64,000 bases of DNA from Bacteroidota bacterium. Its GTDB lineage: Bacteria > Bacteroidota > Bacteroidia > Bacteroidales > Lentimicrobiaceae. Below the pieces are notes generated by a model, which ran no database searches, had not been told where the DNA came from, and worked only from the letters and a program-made list of their open reading frames with translations. A program made the position numbers and the translations under genes. Shown piece by piece: positions 34,154 through 42,553 of this stretch (position 1 is its first letter; each line of letters opens with the position of its first letter). The stretch covers positions 1-64,000 of the forward strand of contig JAEZDY010000042.1 of NCBI GenBank assembly GCA_023417935.1, in the 5' to 3' direction.

Positions 34154-35695
34154 TTATCTTCTTCCCCCAAATATTGACCCCAAAATTCCCCTGACAAGTT
34201 GCCTTCCGATGGTGTTGGAGATGTTGCGGGTGATGGCGCGGCCGGTTTGTTTGGTGAGTTCGTCGAGGATCTGCTGGCCGGCGCCGCGGTTTTTGCGTTT
34301 TTCGCGCTCGAGGGCGGCGGCGGCTTTTTCCTGGGCTGCAGCTTCTTTTTGTTTGGCGATGAGTTCTTTGGCCTGGAGTTTGGCATCTTCAGCAGCCTGC
34401 TTTACCTGGGCATCCTGGGTCATGCGGGTGGTGAGGATCTCGTGGGCTGACTCGCGGTCGATGTTGCGTTCGTAAACGCCGTAGATCAGGGATTTACGGA
34501 TGATGGTGTTGCGTTCGTCGTCAGTGATCGGGCCAATTTGTCCCATGGGGGGCAAAATAAGTGCACGTTCAACTATTGACGGGATGCCTTTATGGTCGAG
34601 GAAAGACACCAGAGCTTCGCCAACACCCAGTTGGGTGATCACTTCTTCCACATCAACCGCGGGGTTGGAGCGGAAGGTTGTGGCTGCAGCCTTCACTGCC
34701 TTTTGGTCGCGTGGGGTGAATGCCCGGAGTGCATGCTGTATGCGGTTTCCCAGTTGTGCAAGGACATCGTCGGGAACATCGAGCGGATTTTGGGTAACAA
34801 AGTAAACGCCAACACCTTTTGACCTTATAAGTCGCACTACCTGTTCAATTTTATCGAGCAATGCCTTGGGAGCCTCATCAAACAGCAGGTGTGCTTCGTC
34901 GAAGAAGAATACGAGCTTCGGTTTTTCGAGATCGCCGGCTTCGGGCAATTCTTCAAACAGCTCACTAAGCAGCCAGAGCAGGAATGTTGAGTACAGTCGC
35001 GGCGACTGCATCAGCTTATCGGCCGCCAGTATATTGACCATGCCGAGACCTTCGGGGTTGGTTTGCATCATATCGAATATATCGAAAGCCGGTTCGCCGA
35101 AAAACTTATCGCCTCCCTGTTCTTCCAGGATGAGGAGGCTTCGCTGGATGGTGCCAACGCTTGCCGCGGATATGTTACCGTAGGAAGTGATGAATTTTTC
35201 GCGGTTGTTACCGACATATTCGAGGATGGTGGTGAGGTCCTTCAGGTCGAGGATCAGCAGTTGGTTATCATCGGCTATCTTAAAGACGATGTTCAGCACC
35301 CCTTCCTGGGTGTCGTTGAGGTTTAGCATCCGCGAAAGCAGCAGAGGCCCCATCTCGGTAACGGTAGTTCTTAACGGATGTCCGCGTAAGCCAAACACAT
35401 CGTAGAAACATACCGGGAAGCCGCGGTTTGTATAGTTTTCGAGTTCGATTTTCGCCACCCTGTCGATGATCTTCTGGTTAGGCACGCCGGCCTTGGAGAT
35501 GCCGGAGAGGTCGCCTTTGATATCGGTCATAAACACAGGCACGCCTTGCTTGCTAAAGCTTTCGGCGAGCACCTGCAAACTAACTGTTTTGCCCGTTCCT
35601 GTAGCGCCGGCGATGAGGCCGTGCCTGTTTGACATTTGCGGGATGATGTGGATTTCAGTGCCTGATTTGGCGATGAGGGTGTGGGTGTGTTCCAT
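34154..35695 (-). CDS. HerA-like ATPase, DUF853/YjgR family
   Basis: A complete 513-residue hexameric-type P-loop ATPase. Walker A is AGATGTGKTVSLQ near residue 30, followed by TDIKGDLSGISKAG; Walker B is KLVFFFDEAHLLFDEAP, and VYFVTQNPLDVP and LGNRIQHALRAFTPRDQKAVK follow. The C-terminus has a Lys/Glu/Ala-rich coiled coil, then KNRGAGQQILDEL and a glycine-rich tail. YjgR-type proteins are widespread, and their cellular role is not settled. A TAACTTTG box lies at 35,712-35,719. The gene is bracketed by copies 2 and 3 of the composite hairpin element. Confidence 0.9.
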   Translation of the reverse strand: MEHTHTLIAKSGTEIHIIPQMSNRHGLIAGATGTGKTVSLQVLAESFSKQGVPVFMTDIKGDLSGISKAGVPNQKIIDRVAKIELENYTNRGFPVCFYDVFGLRGHPLRTTVTEMGPLLLSRMLNLNDTQEGVLNIVFKIADDNQLLILDLKDLTTILEYVGNNREKFITSYGNISAASVGTIQRSLLILEEQGGDKFFGEPAFDIFDMMQTNPEGLGMVNILAADKLMQSPRLYSTFLLWLLSELFEELPEAGDLEKPKLVFFFDEAHLLFDEAPKALLDKIEQVVRLIRSKGVGVYFVTQNPLDVPDDVLAQLGNRIQHALRAFTPRDQKAVKAAATTFRSNPAVDVEEVITQLGVGEALVSFLDHKGIPSIVERALILPPMGQIGPITDDERNTIIRKSLIYGVYERNIDRESAHEILTTRMTQDAQVKQAAEDAKLQAKELIAKQKEAAAQEKAAAALEREKRKNRGAGQQILDELTKQTGRAITRNISNTIGRQLVRGILGSIFGGRR

Positions 35696-35711
35696 GGGAT
35701 GGGTGTTTTAG

Positions 35712-35719
35712 CAAAGTTA
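35712..35719 (-). promoter_or_regulatory. TAACTTTG -7 box for the HerA-like gene
   Basis: The box stands 17 bases upstream of the start codon on the minus strand; no good -33 element is seen, because repeat copy 3 begins at once. Confidence 0.5.
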
Positions 35720-35727
35720 GGGAAAAA

Positions 35728-35832
35728 GGATGCACAATGGTGCGTCCTTACAGAAAAAGGAATGCTTTAGAGCTGGGATAACTCTTCTCCCCTTCTCCCG
35801 CGGGGAGAAGGGGTCGGGGGGATGAGGGGTTA
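35728..35832. repeat. Composite hairpin element, copy 3
   Basis: GGATGCACAATGGTGCGTCC, TTACAG, a spacer, then CCCCTTCTCCC-GCG-GGGAGAAGGGG and GTCGGGGGGATGAGGG. The order and spacing match copy 1. It ends at the broken 3' end of the AI-2E transporter remnant. Confidence 0.85.
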
Positions 35833-36182
35833 CGTTTTTATGTTTCCTTCACATACAATATATACACCGGGTTCGGCAGTGAGGAAGATGCTGAGGAAGA
35901 GAATCACATAAAGATCGCCCAGAGCGCCAAAAGTAGAGTTAAAGAACTGCTGTGCTGATTTCATGTACTTCTCGGCTTTGTCGCCTGAAAACTGGTCGAT
36001 GACCTTTTCACCCCACGGATATTCCTGCAGCTTGCTCCTGGCCTGGTCGATCATGCCCGGCAATTTGTCGGACAGCTCACTTATCTGTTGCTGTATCCTG
36101 GCACCGACAAGCCAGAAAAGAGTAGCAGCAATGCTACAATGACCAGGGCCACAAAAGCCACTTTTTTCACGAAATCTCTCAT
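35833..36182 (-). pseudogene. Remnant of an AI-2E family transporter (PerM-like)
   Basis: An N-terminal piece beginning at the ATG at 36,180-36,182 (MRDFVKKVAFVALVIVALLL) is followed in a different frame by FWLVGARIQQQISELSDKLP, ARSKLQEYPWG and LYVILFLSIFLTAEPGVYI. Intact family members have about 40 or more residues and a membrane segment between these parts, so I infer an internal deletion joined at a CTG/CTT-rich stretch. The C-terminal half is missing and is replaced by composite repeat copy 3. It cannot give a working transporter. Confidence 0.78.
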
Positions 36183-36247
36183 TTTCAGGGCAGTGTTTGG
36201 GTGCTGCTTTAATAGAAACGGAGTTGATTGCTGTTTGTTGGAATAGC

Positions 36248-36303
36248 ATTCAGCATTCAGCACTCAGGGCAGAGGTTCTGGGTTTTGGGTTCTGGGTTCT
36301 GGG
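36248..36303. repeat. ATTCAGC and GGTTCTG heptamer arrays
   Basis: Three ATTCAGC-like units at 36,248-36,267 and four GGTTCTG-like units at 36,275-36,303, lying between the two gene remnants. Confidence 0.8.
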
Positions 36304-36309
36304 AAAAGT

Positions 36310-36511
36310 GGGACCTGACATTGCTGAGCTGTGCTTTCGGGCTCGTCATATTACCGGCAACTGTTTCGCCCACCGCATATGACAGCCTGATGTTATCGCC
36401 GGCACGGGTATTGCCCGCCGATCCGATCACTGACTTTGAAATAGTTTGGGAGAAAACTGATTGCACTGCAATACAGGCCAGCGCGAAGAGCAATACTTTA
36501 ACGTGTTTCAT
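36310..36511 (-). pseudogene. N-terminal remnant of a secreted Bacteroidota (T9SS cargo type) protein
   Basis: A signal peptide (LLFALACIAVQSVFSQ) is followed by ISKSVIGSAGNT and IRLSYAVGETVAGNMTS, the opening of many small Bacteroidota surface proteins that normally continue with a C-terminal sorting domain. Here the frame runs straight into the GTGGGACCT and GGTTCTG arrays and stops. A TATCTTTG promoter box remains at 36,543-36,550 on the minus strand, so a short product might still be made. Confidence 0.75.
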
Positions 36512-36616
36512 GTTGATGAAGTTAAGTTTGCAGTAATGGAATCAAAGATATGAATATTTAGATATCAGACTTTGTTTTAGTATTATTATTCAGATTGATT
36601 TGTTCTTTGGTATTTG

Positions 36617-36752
36617 TTCTGGGACTGGTAGGACTTGTGGGACTTATGGGACTTGTGGGACGTGACCCCTACAACCCTTTGAACCCCTCGAACCCTTTGA
36701 ACCCCTTGAACCCTTTGAACCCTTTGAACCCCTTGAACAAATTTGAACAACT
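36617..36752. repeat. GTGGGACTT and CCCTTTGAA nonamer arrays
   Basis: GTGGGACTT-like units at 36,617-36,661 are followed by CCCTTTGAA/CCCCTTGAA units at 36,666-36,752 (the reverse complement of GGGTTCAAA). Both have a 9-base period. Confidence 0.85.
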
Positions 36753-36783
36753 TTTGCCCCCCTTTTTTATGCCCGATGTGTAA

Positions 36784-36862
36784 ACGTAGCGTTTGGATGA
36801 ATAATCGTCGGGAACTGTTTATCAAACGTATAACCACTTTTTGGAATTATGACTTAACTTTG
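36784..36862 (+). promoter_or_regulatory. TCGTCGGGAACTG-N6-AAACGTA motif and TAACTTTG promoter box
   Basis: The motif at about 36,806-36,831 matches those near 27,380 (minus) and 45,628 (plus) with the same 6-base gap. TAACTTTG at 36,855-36,862 is the likely -7 box, 31 bases before the acylphosphatase-like ATG. An upstream AAACGTAGCGTTT forms a small palindrome. Confidence 0.5.
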
Positions 36863-36892
36863 CCCCCCAACCAATTAACCAACCCCAGGATA

Positions 36893-37204
36893 ATGACAAG
36901 GTATCATGTTTGCATCAAAGGCTCAAACGTACAGAGGTGCGGATTCAGGAACTTTGCTTCCAAGTTAGCCCGTGAATTGGGCTTATACGGACATTCGGCC
37001 TATATTGACCAGCAATTGCACATTGAAGTAGAAGGAATGAGAGATCAGCTCAGGAAATTCATCGACTGGTGTAAAACGGGTCCCGACCATTGTCAGATTG
37101 AAGAAGTTGAAATTAAGGAGCTCCCATTGGCGGGTTATGGATCATTTAAGATCATTCCGGGGGTTATATCTTCTAAAACCGGAGTCGGAATCCACAGGGC
37201 ATAG
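36893..37204 (+). CDS. Acylphosphatase-like protein with changed catalytic residue
   Basis: A 103-residue protein with the acylphosphatase fold pattern: YHVCIKGSNVQRCGFRNFASKLARELG, GHSAYIDQQLHIEVEG, FIDWCKTGP. Active acylphosphatases need an Arg in GxVQGVGFR (present, in CGFR) and an Asn in the GxVxNxxDG turn; at that position this protein has Tyr. The phosphate loop is also altered, SNVQRCG instead of GxVQGVG. It is probably inactive or repurposed for ligand binding. I chose the ATG after the repeat array because the longer open frame starts inside low-complexity DNA. Confidence 0.78.
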   Translation: MTRYHVCIKGSNVQRCGFRNFASKLARELGLYGHSAYIDQQLHIEVEGMRDQLRKFIDWCKTGPDHCQIEEVEIKELPLAGYGSFKIIPGVISSKTGVGIHRA

Positions 37205-37253
37205 GGTGTAGGGCCTGGGCCTGGCATAGTGCCTGGTCCTGAAATAGCGCGAC

Positions 37254-38834
37254 CTATTGGAGTCTGTTTAATTCAGCTTTCTTTAATTCGGCGAGCGCCT
37301 TCACCATATCTTTTTCGAGGCGTTTGGTAACAATACCGTGTGAGAGGCCGTTTGCCAGTTCGCTGAGGTGGGTAATTTCGTCATGATCGAAATACCCGGG
37401 ATCACGGGCGTAAATCATGACGCCACCGAGTATCTTATCGCCATGCCGCATTGGCAGTGCCATTGATGAGGCATAACCGCGTTTGATAGCTTCATCGCGC
37501 CAGGGCAGGAAGTTGGGGTCAGTAAGCAGGTTATTGCAAACATAGGGAATGCCTGTACGGATAGCAGTACCGGTTGGACCGCGGCCGCGCACATCATCAC
37601 CTGACCAGGTTATGTTCAGTGTTTCGAGGTAACCTTCCTCAAAACCAGCGCTGGCCAGGGGGACTACGCTTTTATTCTCATCATTCAAAGCCAGGCCTAT
37701 CCACATCAGTGCATAGCCACAATCGTTGGTAATAATTTCGCATACCTTTTTAGCCAGTTCAATTTCATCGGCTGAGTTGAGCATTGCCTGGCTCGATTTA
37801 CTCAGTGAGGCGAACCGTTTCTGTGCGATACGGTGCTCAAGTTCAGCAGCAGCCCTTATTGACACCTGCTTGAGGATCTTAGCGGCGGCCCGTGTATCGC
37901 CAAGTGGCTTGCGGCTCACAACTGATATTAGCCCGATGGCCTTACCGGATGCGCCCCAGAGGGTGATGCCTAAGTAGCCTTCAGCCCCAATTTGCTTCAG
38001 CATTGGGTCGTTGGGAAACAAAACCCTTACACTTTGCGGGAAACAGCATACCTGGTTGCCCACAACTTTACCACAAGGGGTATCGCGCAGAGAATAGCGG
38101 ATATTGTGTTTAAGAACACCATTGTAGTAAACTGCCATGGTTTCTGCCTCAAGGTTTCCATGAAGCCTGTCGATGCATACATAATCGGCATCAAGCATAT
38201 CGGCCAGGTATTCCGAAAGGGCAACAAAGAAATCCTGTTTGATGGGAGCCCATGAATTGCCAAGCAGAAATGCCTGAGTGTCCTCGATTTTCTTCTGGTA
38301 TGTGATGTCAGTGATCAGTATCAATAAGCAGGGTTCATCCGTACAATTGATTATGTCAGACTGATCATGCTGGATAGGCTGATCATGCTGGATAGACTGA
38401 TCATGCTGGATAGGCTGATCAGGTTGGACAGACTGATTCTGCAAGGTTGACTGTTGCAGGGATGTTTCCTCCGGCATTTGCTCCGGGTCATTCTCCTTAT
38501 TATATATGCCCAGATCGAGGCGGCACCAGATAGGTAGTCCTTTCCTGTTTTGCAGCCTTACTTCGCACGACTGTGGAGTGTTGCTTTCAATTGCATTTGC
38601 CCTGGCAAGTTTATAAGTTGTGATATCGGCAGCAGCCACAAACTGTGAAAACAGTGAATTCAGGAGGCCTGTTTTTTTAACACCCAGCATACCCTGTGCC
38701 TTGTTGTTGGCCATTACGATGGTATCCTCCATATCAATAATAAGTAATGCCGACGGTATAGAGGCATAGAACCTGTTCCGGTTCCTTAGCGTATGCAAGT
38801 CAGACATGAGGAAGAAACTATCGCTTTTTTTCAC
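37254..38834 (-). CDS. PAS-GAF-GAF sensor protein without output domain
   Basis: A 526-residue soluble protein. An N-terminal PAS domain (YASIPSALLIIDMEDTIVMAN) is followed by a Gln/Pro/His/Asp-rich linker of QPIQHD repeats encoded at 38,345-38,450, the end of the PAS region (CLLILITDITYQKK), and two GAF domains (YLGITLWGASGKAIGLISVV; GYASSMALPMRHGDKILGGV). The last 20 residues form a helix and the protein stops without a kinase, cyclase or effector domain. It would bind a ligand and signal through a partner; the stand-alone receiver protein at 45 kb is a possible one. Confidence 0.82.
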   Translation of the reverse strand: MKKSDSFFLMSDLHTLRNRNRFYASIPSALLIIDMEDTIVMANNKAQGMLGVKKTGLLNSLFSQFVAAADITTYKLARANAIESNTPQSCEVRLQNRKGLPIWCRLDLGIYNKENDPEQMPEETSLQQSTLQNQSVQPDQPIQHDQSIQHDQPIQHDQSDIINCTDEPCLLILITDITYQKKIEDTQAFLLGNSWAPIKQDFFVALSEYLADMLDADYVCIDRLHGNLEAETMAVYYNGVLKHNIRYSLRDTPCGKVVGNQVCCFPQSVRVLFPNDPMLKQIGAEGYLGITLWGASGKAIGLISVVSRKPLGDTRAAAKILKQVSIRAAAELEHRIAQKRFASLSKSSQAMLNSADEIELAKKVCEIITNDCGYALMWIGLALNDENKSVVPLASAGFEEGYLETLNITWSGDDVRGRGPTGTAIRTGIPYVCNNLLTDPNFLPWRDEAIKRGYASSMALPMRHGDKILGGVMIYARDPGYFDHDEITHLSELANGLSHGIVTKRLEKDMVKALAELKKAELNRLQ

Positions 38835-38850
38835 AGATCAAGAATTTAGA

Positions 38851-38880
38851 CAAAAATAATGAAAGTTATGATAATTCAAA
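38851..38880 (-). promoter_or_regulatory. Consensus promoter for the PAS-GAF-GAF gene
   Basis: On the minus strand TTTG (38,877-38,880), an 18-base spacer and TATTTTTG (38,851-38,858), close to the TTTG-N19-TAnnTTTG consensus. Confidence 0.68.
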
Positions 38881-38977
38881 GTAAAATTTATTTATCCCCC
38901 AATATAATTTAAACGCTAATAATCAGTTACTTTGCACTGTGCAACAACCTGATTTGAACCTAAAACCACAACCAAGC

Positions 38978-39283
38978 ATGGAAGCCTATAAAGACCTTGT
39001 AACTGAACTCATGACCGAGGGTTTTGTAAACGATTATGAATACCATAAAGAATGCGTTGATAAACTTAACGAGGCATTTCGGGCAGCCGGCAGTTCATTC
39101 CAATATACTTACAACGATTATTGCAAGGATTTGATGGCGCGTTTTGTAATAGTTGTTGAAGAACACTTTTCATCACATGAAAAGGCACAGGTATTTTTTG
39201 ATACATATCCCGAGCTGGTGATCAATACTTATGAAGAACTGAAAAAGCAGAGGTTACAGCCAATTATCACAGAAAACAGCTAA
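38978..39283 (+). CDS. Small uncharacterised protein
   Basis: About 101 acidic, helical residues with no motif I know (TELMTEGFVNDYEYHKECVD, then DYCKDLMARFVIVVEEHFSS). I prefer the ATG at 38,978; a GTG 13 codons upstream would add a Gln/Pro-rich start. It lies divergently from the PAS-GAF-GAF gene and is not a shadow of any other frame. Function unknown. Confidence 0.6.
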   Translation: MEAYKDLVTELMTEGFVNDYEYHKECVDKLNEAFRAAGSSFQYTYNDYCKDLMARFVIVVEEHFSSHEKAQVFFDTYPELVINTYEELKKQRLQPIITENS

Positions 39284-39414
39284 CCGGTGCTGCGGCCAGT
39301 GTGATTGTTTTTACCAGTTATTAAAAAATAGCCGGAAACGGTATTACCTTAAGGCGAAAAACTGATTATTAATAAGAAAAGACCCCTTCTTACTAACTTA
39401 TTAATAATCAACTT

Positions 39415-40200
39415 ATGAACAAGCTCAACAAGCTCGCCTGGGTGTCGGCTATTACACTCGCAATTTTATGCGGATGCAAAAAAGAAGATGAACCAAACGA
39501 ACCAACTGTAATTCCGCCAAAGAATGAAGTTGAGGGGTCGTGGCAGAACATCCGTACCGGTTTATTTGAGAACATCAAGGGTCAGACAGTGGTTGTTGAC
39601 AAGCTGTCGACAGACTATGAGTTTGCACATACTTCTTACACTGAGAAGCAAACTTTTGAGGGCAGGCTTTCATCTGACAACACTACACCCATTACACAAA
39701 CAAGAACTGTAACTGCGGCATACCAGCTCATGCAAGGATACATTAAAAGCACGGTTACCAGTTATGAAATTGATGGTGAGCCCATTGCGGGTAAAGCAGG
39801 GCAGGTGCGCTATTATTTTTACGAAATTCTTGGCAGCAGCCAGATGCAGCTTAGTGAGGCACGACCTTCAGTGAGGCTGTCAGGTGCCGAGGGAAACATT
39901 GACAACAGCTCGTTCTATTTTGCTGATTCTGTTTATACTGCCAATGGATTCTACTCATACGAACATATAAACCTGCTCTTTTCAAACAATGCCATATATG
40001 AGTACACGCAAATAACCACTTCACGTGAAATGCCTTCGTGGAACGCAGGTAGTTTTTACACCTGTCCGGTGCAAATCTACAGCAACTATTATATCAGGGT
40101 TGAAGAGCCCCCGGTTCATGTGCCATACATGTTCCTGAATGGCGTGCTATATAATGCAGCGCCGCTAAGTGCGGAGGAGAATTTGTTTTTGAAGAAGTAG
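39415..40200 (+). CDS. Uncharacterised lipoprotein
   Basis: A 261-residue protein with a lipoprotein signal (LAWVSAITLAILCGC, lipid cysteine at about 21) followed by KKEDEPNEPTVIPPKNEVEGSW in two parts, a typical export-signal and linker arrangement. The body is beta-rich, with alternating short strands, and could be a calycin- or lipocalin-like sheet, but I recognise no domain. A closing AGTAGTG heptamer array overlaps the region right after the stop. Function unknown. Confidence 0.75.
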   Translation: MNKLNKLAWVSAITLAILCGCKKEDEPNEPTVIPPKNEVEGSWQNIRTGLFENIKGQTVVVDKLSTDYEFAHTSYTEKQTFEGRLSSDNTTPITQTRTVTAAYQLMQGYIKSTVTSYEIDGEPIAGKAGQVRYYFYEILGSSQMQLSEARPSVRLSGAEGNIDNSSFYFADSVYTANGFYSYEHINLLFSNNAIYEYTQITTSREMPSWNAGSFYTCPVQIYSNYYIRVEEPPVHVPYMFLNGVLYNAAPLSAEENLFLKK

Positions 40201-40262
40201 TGAGTTGGGAGTAGTGAGTAGTGAGTAGTGATGAGTGAGTAGGGAGTAGTGAGTTGGGAGTG
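40198..40262. repeat. AGTAGTG/AGTAGGG heptamer array
   Basis: Units such as GAGTAGT and GAGTTGG follow at 7-base spacing immediately after the lipoprotein stop codon. Confidence 0.82.
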
Positions 40263-40374
40263 GTTAAAATAAGGCTTTTATTCATTAAACAAAAGTCAGG
40301 TTAGTGGGTTACACTTGAGACCTTTTACCAATTGGGCTCATATACAACTAATTACAACTGAAACCTACCTGCCG

Positions 40375-42456
40375 ATGAAACCAACTTTATTCACTTTTTC
40401 TTTATTCACTTTTTCTTTATTATTATTACTGATCCAAACAGCTACGGCGCAGTGGGAGCAATCAAACGGACCTACCGGGGGATACATTACCCATATGATT
40501 CAGGATTCTTCTGGTATACTCTTTGCCTCAACAGGGTGGGGTGGAATTTTCAGGTCAATTGACGGTGGTGATACATGGGCTTCAGCCGAGGAAGGGCTCA
40601 CCTGGCCTGGCAGCAGCCTGGTAGCTAATGATACGGCGGTATTCACCTCAAGCAATGGAATTGCAAGGTCGTTTGATTCAGGTGAAACATGGGAACAGAG
40701 CAACAACGGACTTGACAACACGGATGTTGGGTCACTGACCGTTAATACCCAGGGACACATTTACGCAGGTGTTATTCAAGGTACAAATGGCGATGCAGGT
40801 GTATATATTTCAATTGATAATGGCGAATCATGGACATTCAAATCATTACTAGGACTCGCCTACATGGAAACAATTGAAGTGGCCGTGAATGACTCCAATC
40901 ATATTTTTGTTGGAGGGCCCGGTATAGTAGTCAGGTCAACGGATAACGGCGATACATGGGAAGATATATCGCCTGTTAATGGGATATATTATGTCAGGAC
41001 TATAGAATTTGATTCATCAGGTGTGATATATGTAGGTGGAACCTTTGATGGAGGGCTTTTCAGGTCAGAAGACAATGGGGCCACATGGACAACACTGATG
41101 ACAGATGAAGTTTTCAGTATAAGTATAAATTCAGAAAATGAGGTGTTTGCAGCAACGGGTACAGGTGTTTACATGTCAGTAAACGGCATCGACTGGGTAT
41201 TGCTGGATGATGCACCACCTGTTACAGTGCACTGCCTGCTGGCCGACAATGATGATACCTTGTTTGCCGGTTGTTATGGTGTTTACCGTTCATTTGATGA
41301 TGGCATTAACTGGGAAAAATCGTCGGACGGTATGGTGTCAACCATTGTATGGTCGATGGATGCCACACAATCAGGTGTCTTGTTTGCTGTAACTGACTCC
41401 CTGTGGCGTTCAGATGATGATGGTGAGAACTGGGAAAATGTGAGCGACGGTTTCTTCGGTACCGACATGCAATCGAAGGTAGTGGCAGGTCCTAATGGGG
41501 TGGAATATGTTGTGACCAATCAGGGATTTGAAGGCAGGTTATACCAGTCACTGGATGATGGCGATACATGGCAATTACTGTTTGCATACAGCAGCAGCTT
41601 TAGTGATGTGAAAATAAACAGCCAGGGCGATATATTCGTGGCAACCGATTATAGCGGATTATGGCGATCAACGGATGGTGGTGCAAACTTTATGATGACA
41701 GGATTTGATGGGGTGAGTATTGAAGCCATGGTGATCGGCAACGAGGGTACTATACTGGTAGGTACGGGCAGTCCATCCTATTACGTTTACCGTTCAGTTG
41801 ATAATGGCGATACATGGTCGCCTTCATATACCATGTTTTCGTGGGGTGGTGCGCAATACTTTGCTACTGACAGTGTTGGGTATTTTTACATGGCCACCTA
41901 TGACGAGTTGTTAAGTTCAGCAGATGATGGTGTAACCTGGGAGAATCTTACCCTGGGATTGCCGGTTTCATTCACAGCCATTGGTACCGGGGCCTCAGAT
42001 ACCGTGTATGTAGCTACCAGGAGTGATGGAATTTTCAGATCGGGCGACTGGGGCATAACCTGGGAGCCATATAACGAAGGACTACCTGCCTATGGCTGGG
42101 TGAATAGTTTTGCAACTTCGGCAGCTACCGGCTACCTTTATGCAGGCTATCATGGGAAAGGTGTATGGCTTAGAGGTGACGGTGATATTAACATTCCGGT
42201 ATTTTATGCCGACAGGCCTGTATCAGGTATCAAAATATTCCCAAATCCGGCACGCGAATCGGCAACCATAAGATATGATGCATATAAACCCAGTACCATC
42301 TCAACAATTGGCATTCATGACCTTCACGGCCGGCTATTAAAGGAAATTCAACTCACCGGCACTGAAACACCTCTTCAACTTGAAGGTTTGTCGAAGGGTA
42401 TGTACCTGGTAGGCTTGGCAGGTATAGGCGGAGGGGAGAAGTTGGTTGTGGAGTAA
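40375..42456 (+). CDS. Secreted BNR/Ycf48-like beta-propeller protein with T9SS sorting domain
   Basis: About 693 residues. A signal peptide (FTFSLLLLLIQTATAQW) leads to some ten repeats of the type FRSxDxGxTW (for example IFRSIDGGDTWASAE, VRSTDNGDTWEDIS, LYQSLDDGDTWQLL, YRSVDNGDTWSPS), forming a beta-propeller as in sialidase/BNR and photosystem-stability families. Asp-box residues are present, but I see no sialidase catalytic site. The C-terminus (GIKIFPNPARESATIRY to KGMYLVGLAGIGGGEKLVVE) is a type A sorting domain for export by the type IX system. I chose the ATG at 40,375 for its clean signal peptide. Confidence 0.85.
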   Translation: MKPTLFTFSLFTFSLLLLLIQTATAQWEQSNGPTGGYITHMIQDSSGILFASTGWGGIFRSIDGGDTWASAEEGLTWPGSSLVANDTAVFTSSNGIARSFDSGETWEQSNNGLDNTDVGSLTVNTQGHIYAGVIQGTNGDAGVYISIDNGESWTFKSLLGLAYMETIEVAVNDSNHIFVGGPGIVVRSTDNGDTWEDISPVNGIYYVRTIEFDSSGVIYVGGTFDGGLFRSEDNGATWTTLMTDEVFSISINSENEVFAATGTGVYMSVNGIDWVLLDDAPPVTVHCLLADNDDTLFAGCYGVYRSFDDGINWEKSSDGMVSTIVWSMDATQSGVLFAVTDSLWRSDDDGENWENVSDGFFGTDMQSKVVAGPNGVEYVVTNQGFEGRLYQSLDDGDTWQLLFAYSSSFSDVKINSQGDIFVATDYSGLWRSTDGGANFMMTGFDGVSIEAMVIGNEGTILVGTGSPSYYVYRSVDNGDTWSPSYTMFSWGGAQYFATDSVGYFYMATYDELLSSADDGVTWENLTLGLPVSFTAIGTGASDTVYVATRSDGIFRSGDWGITWEPYNEGLPAYGWVNSFATSAATGYLYAGYHGKGVWLRGDGDINIPVFYADRPVSGIKIFPNPARESATIRYDAYKPSTISTIGIHDLHGRLLKEIQLTGTETPLQLEGLSKGMYLVGLAGIGGGEKLVVE

Positions 42457-42513
42457 GGCTAAGGGCTAAAGGCTAAAGGCTAAGGGCTAAAGGCTAAGGG
42501 CTAAAGGCTAAAG
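42456..42513. repeat. GGCTAAA/GGCTAAG heptamer array
   Basis: Eight GGCTAAA/G units in a row, starting within the stop codon of the BNR gene. The same unit occurs inverted at 56,123-56,146. Confidence 0.88.
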
Positions 42514-42553
42514 GATTGCGACCGAAGCTAAAGTAAGAAGTGTGATTTTACCC

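Noticed and set aside
34041..34386. N-terminal extension of the FG-GAP/T9SS remnant as an intact 528-residue protein
   Set aside because: The first 100 or so residues come from the composite repeat and from the HerA-like gene read in the wrong frame; they are Pro/Ser/Lys-rich and unlike any secreted protein start.
36586..36837. Small frames through the nonamer arrays
   Set aside because: Low-complexity peptides dictated by a 9-base period, with no sign of selection on protein sequence.
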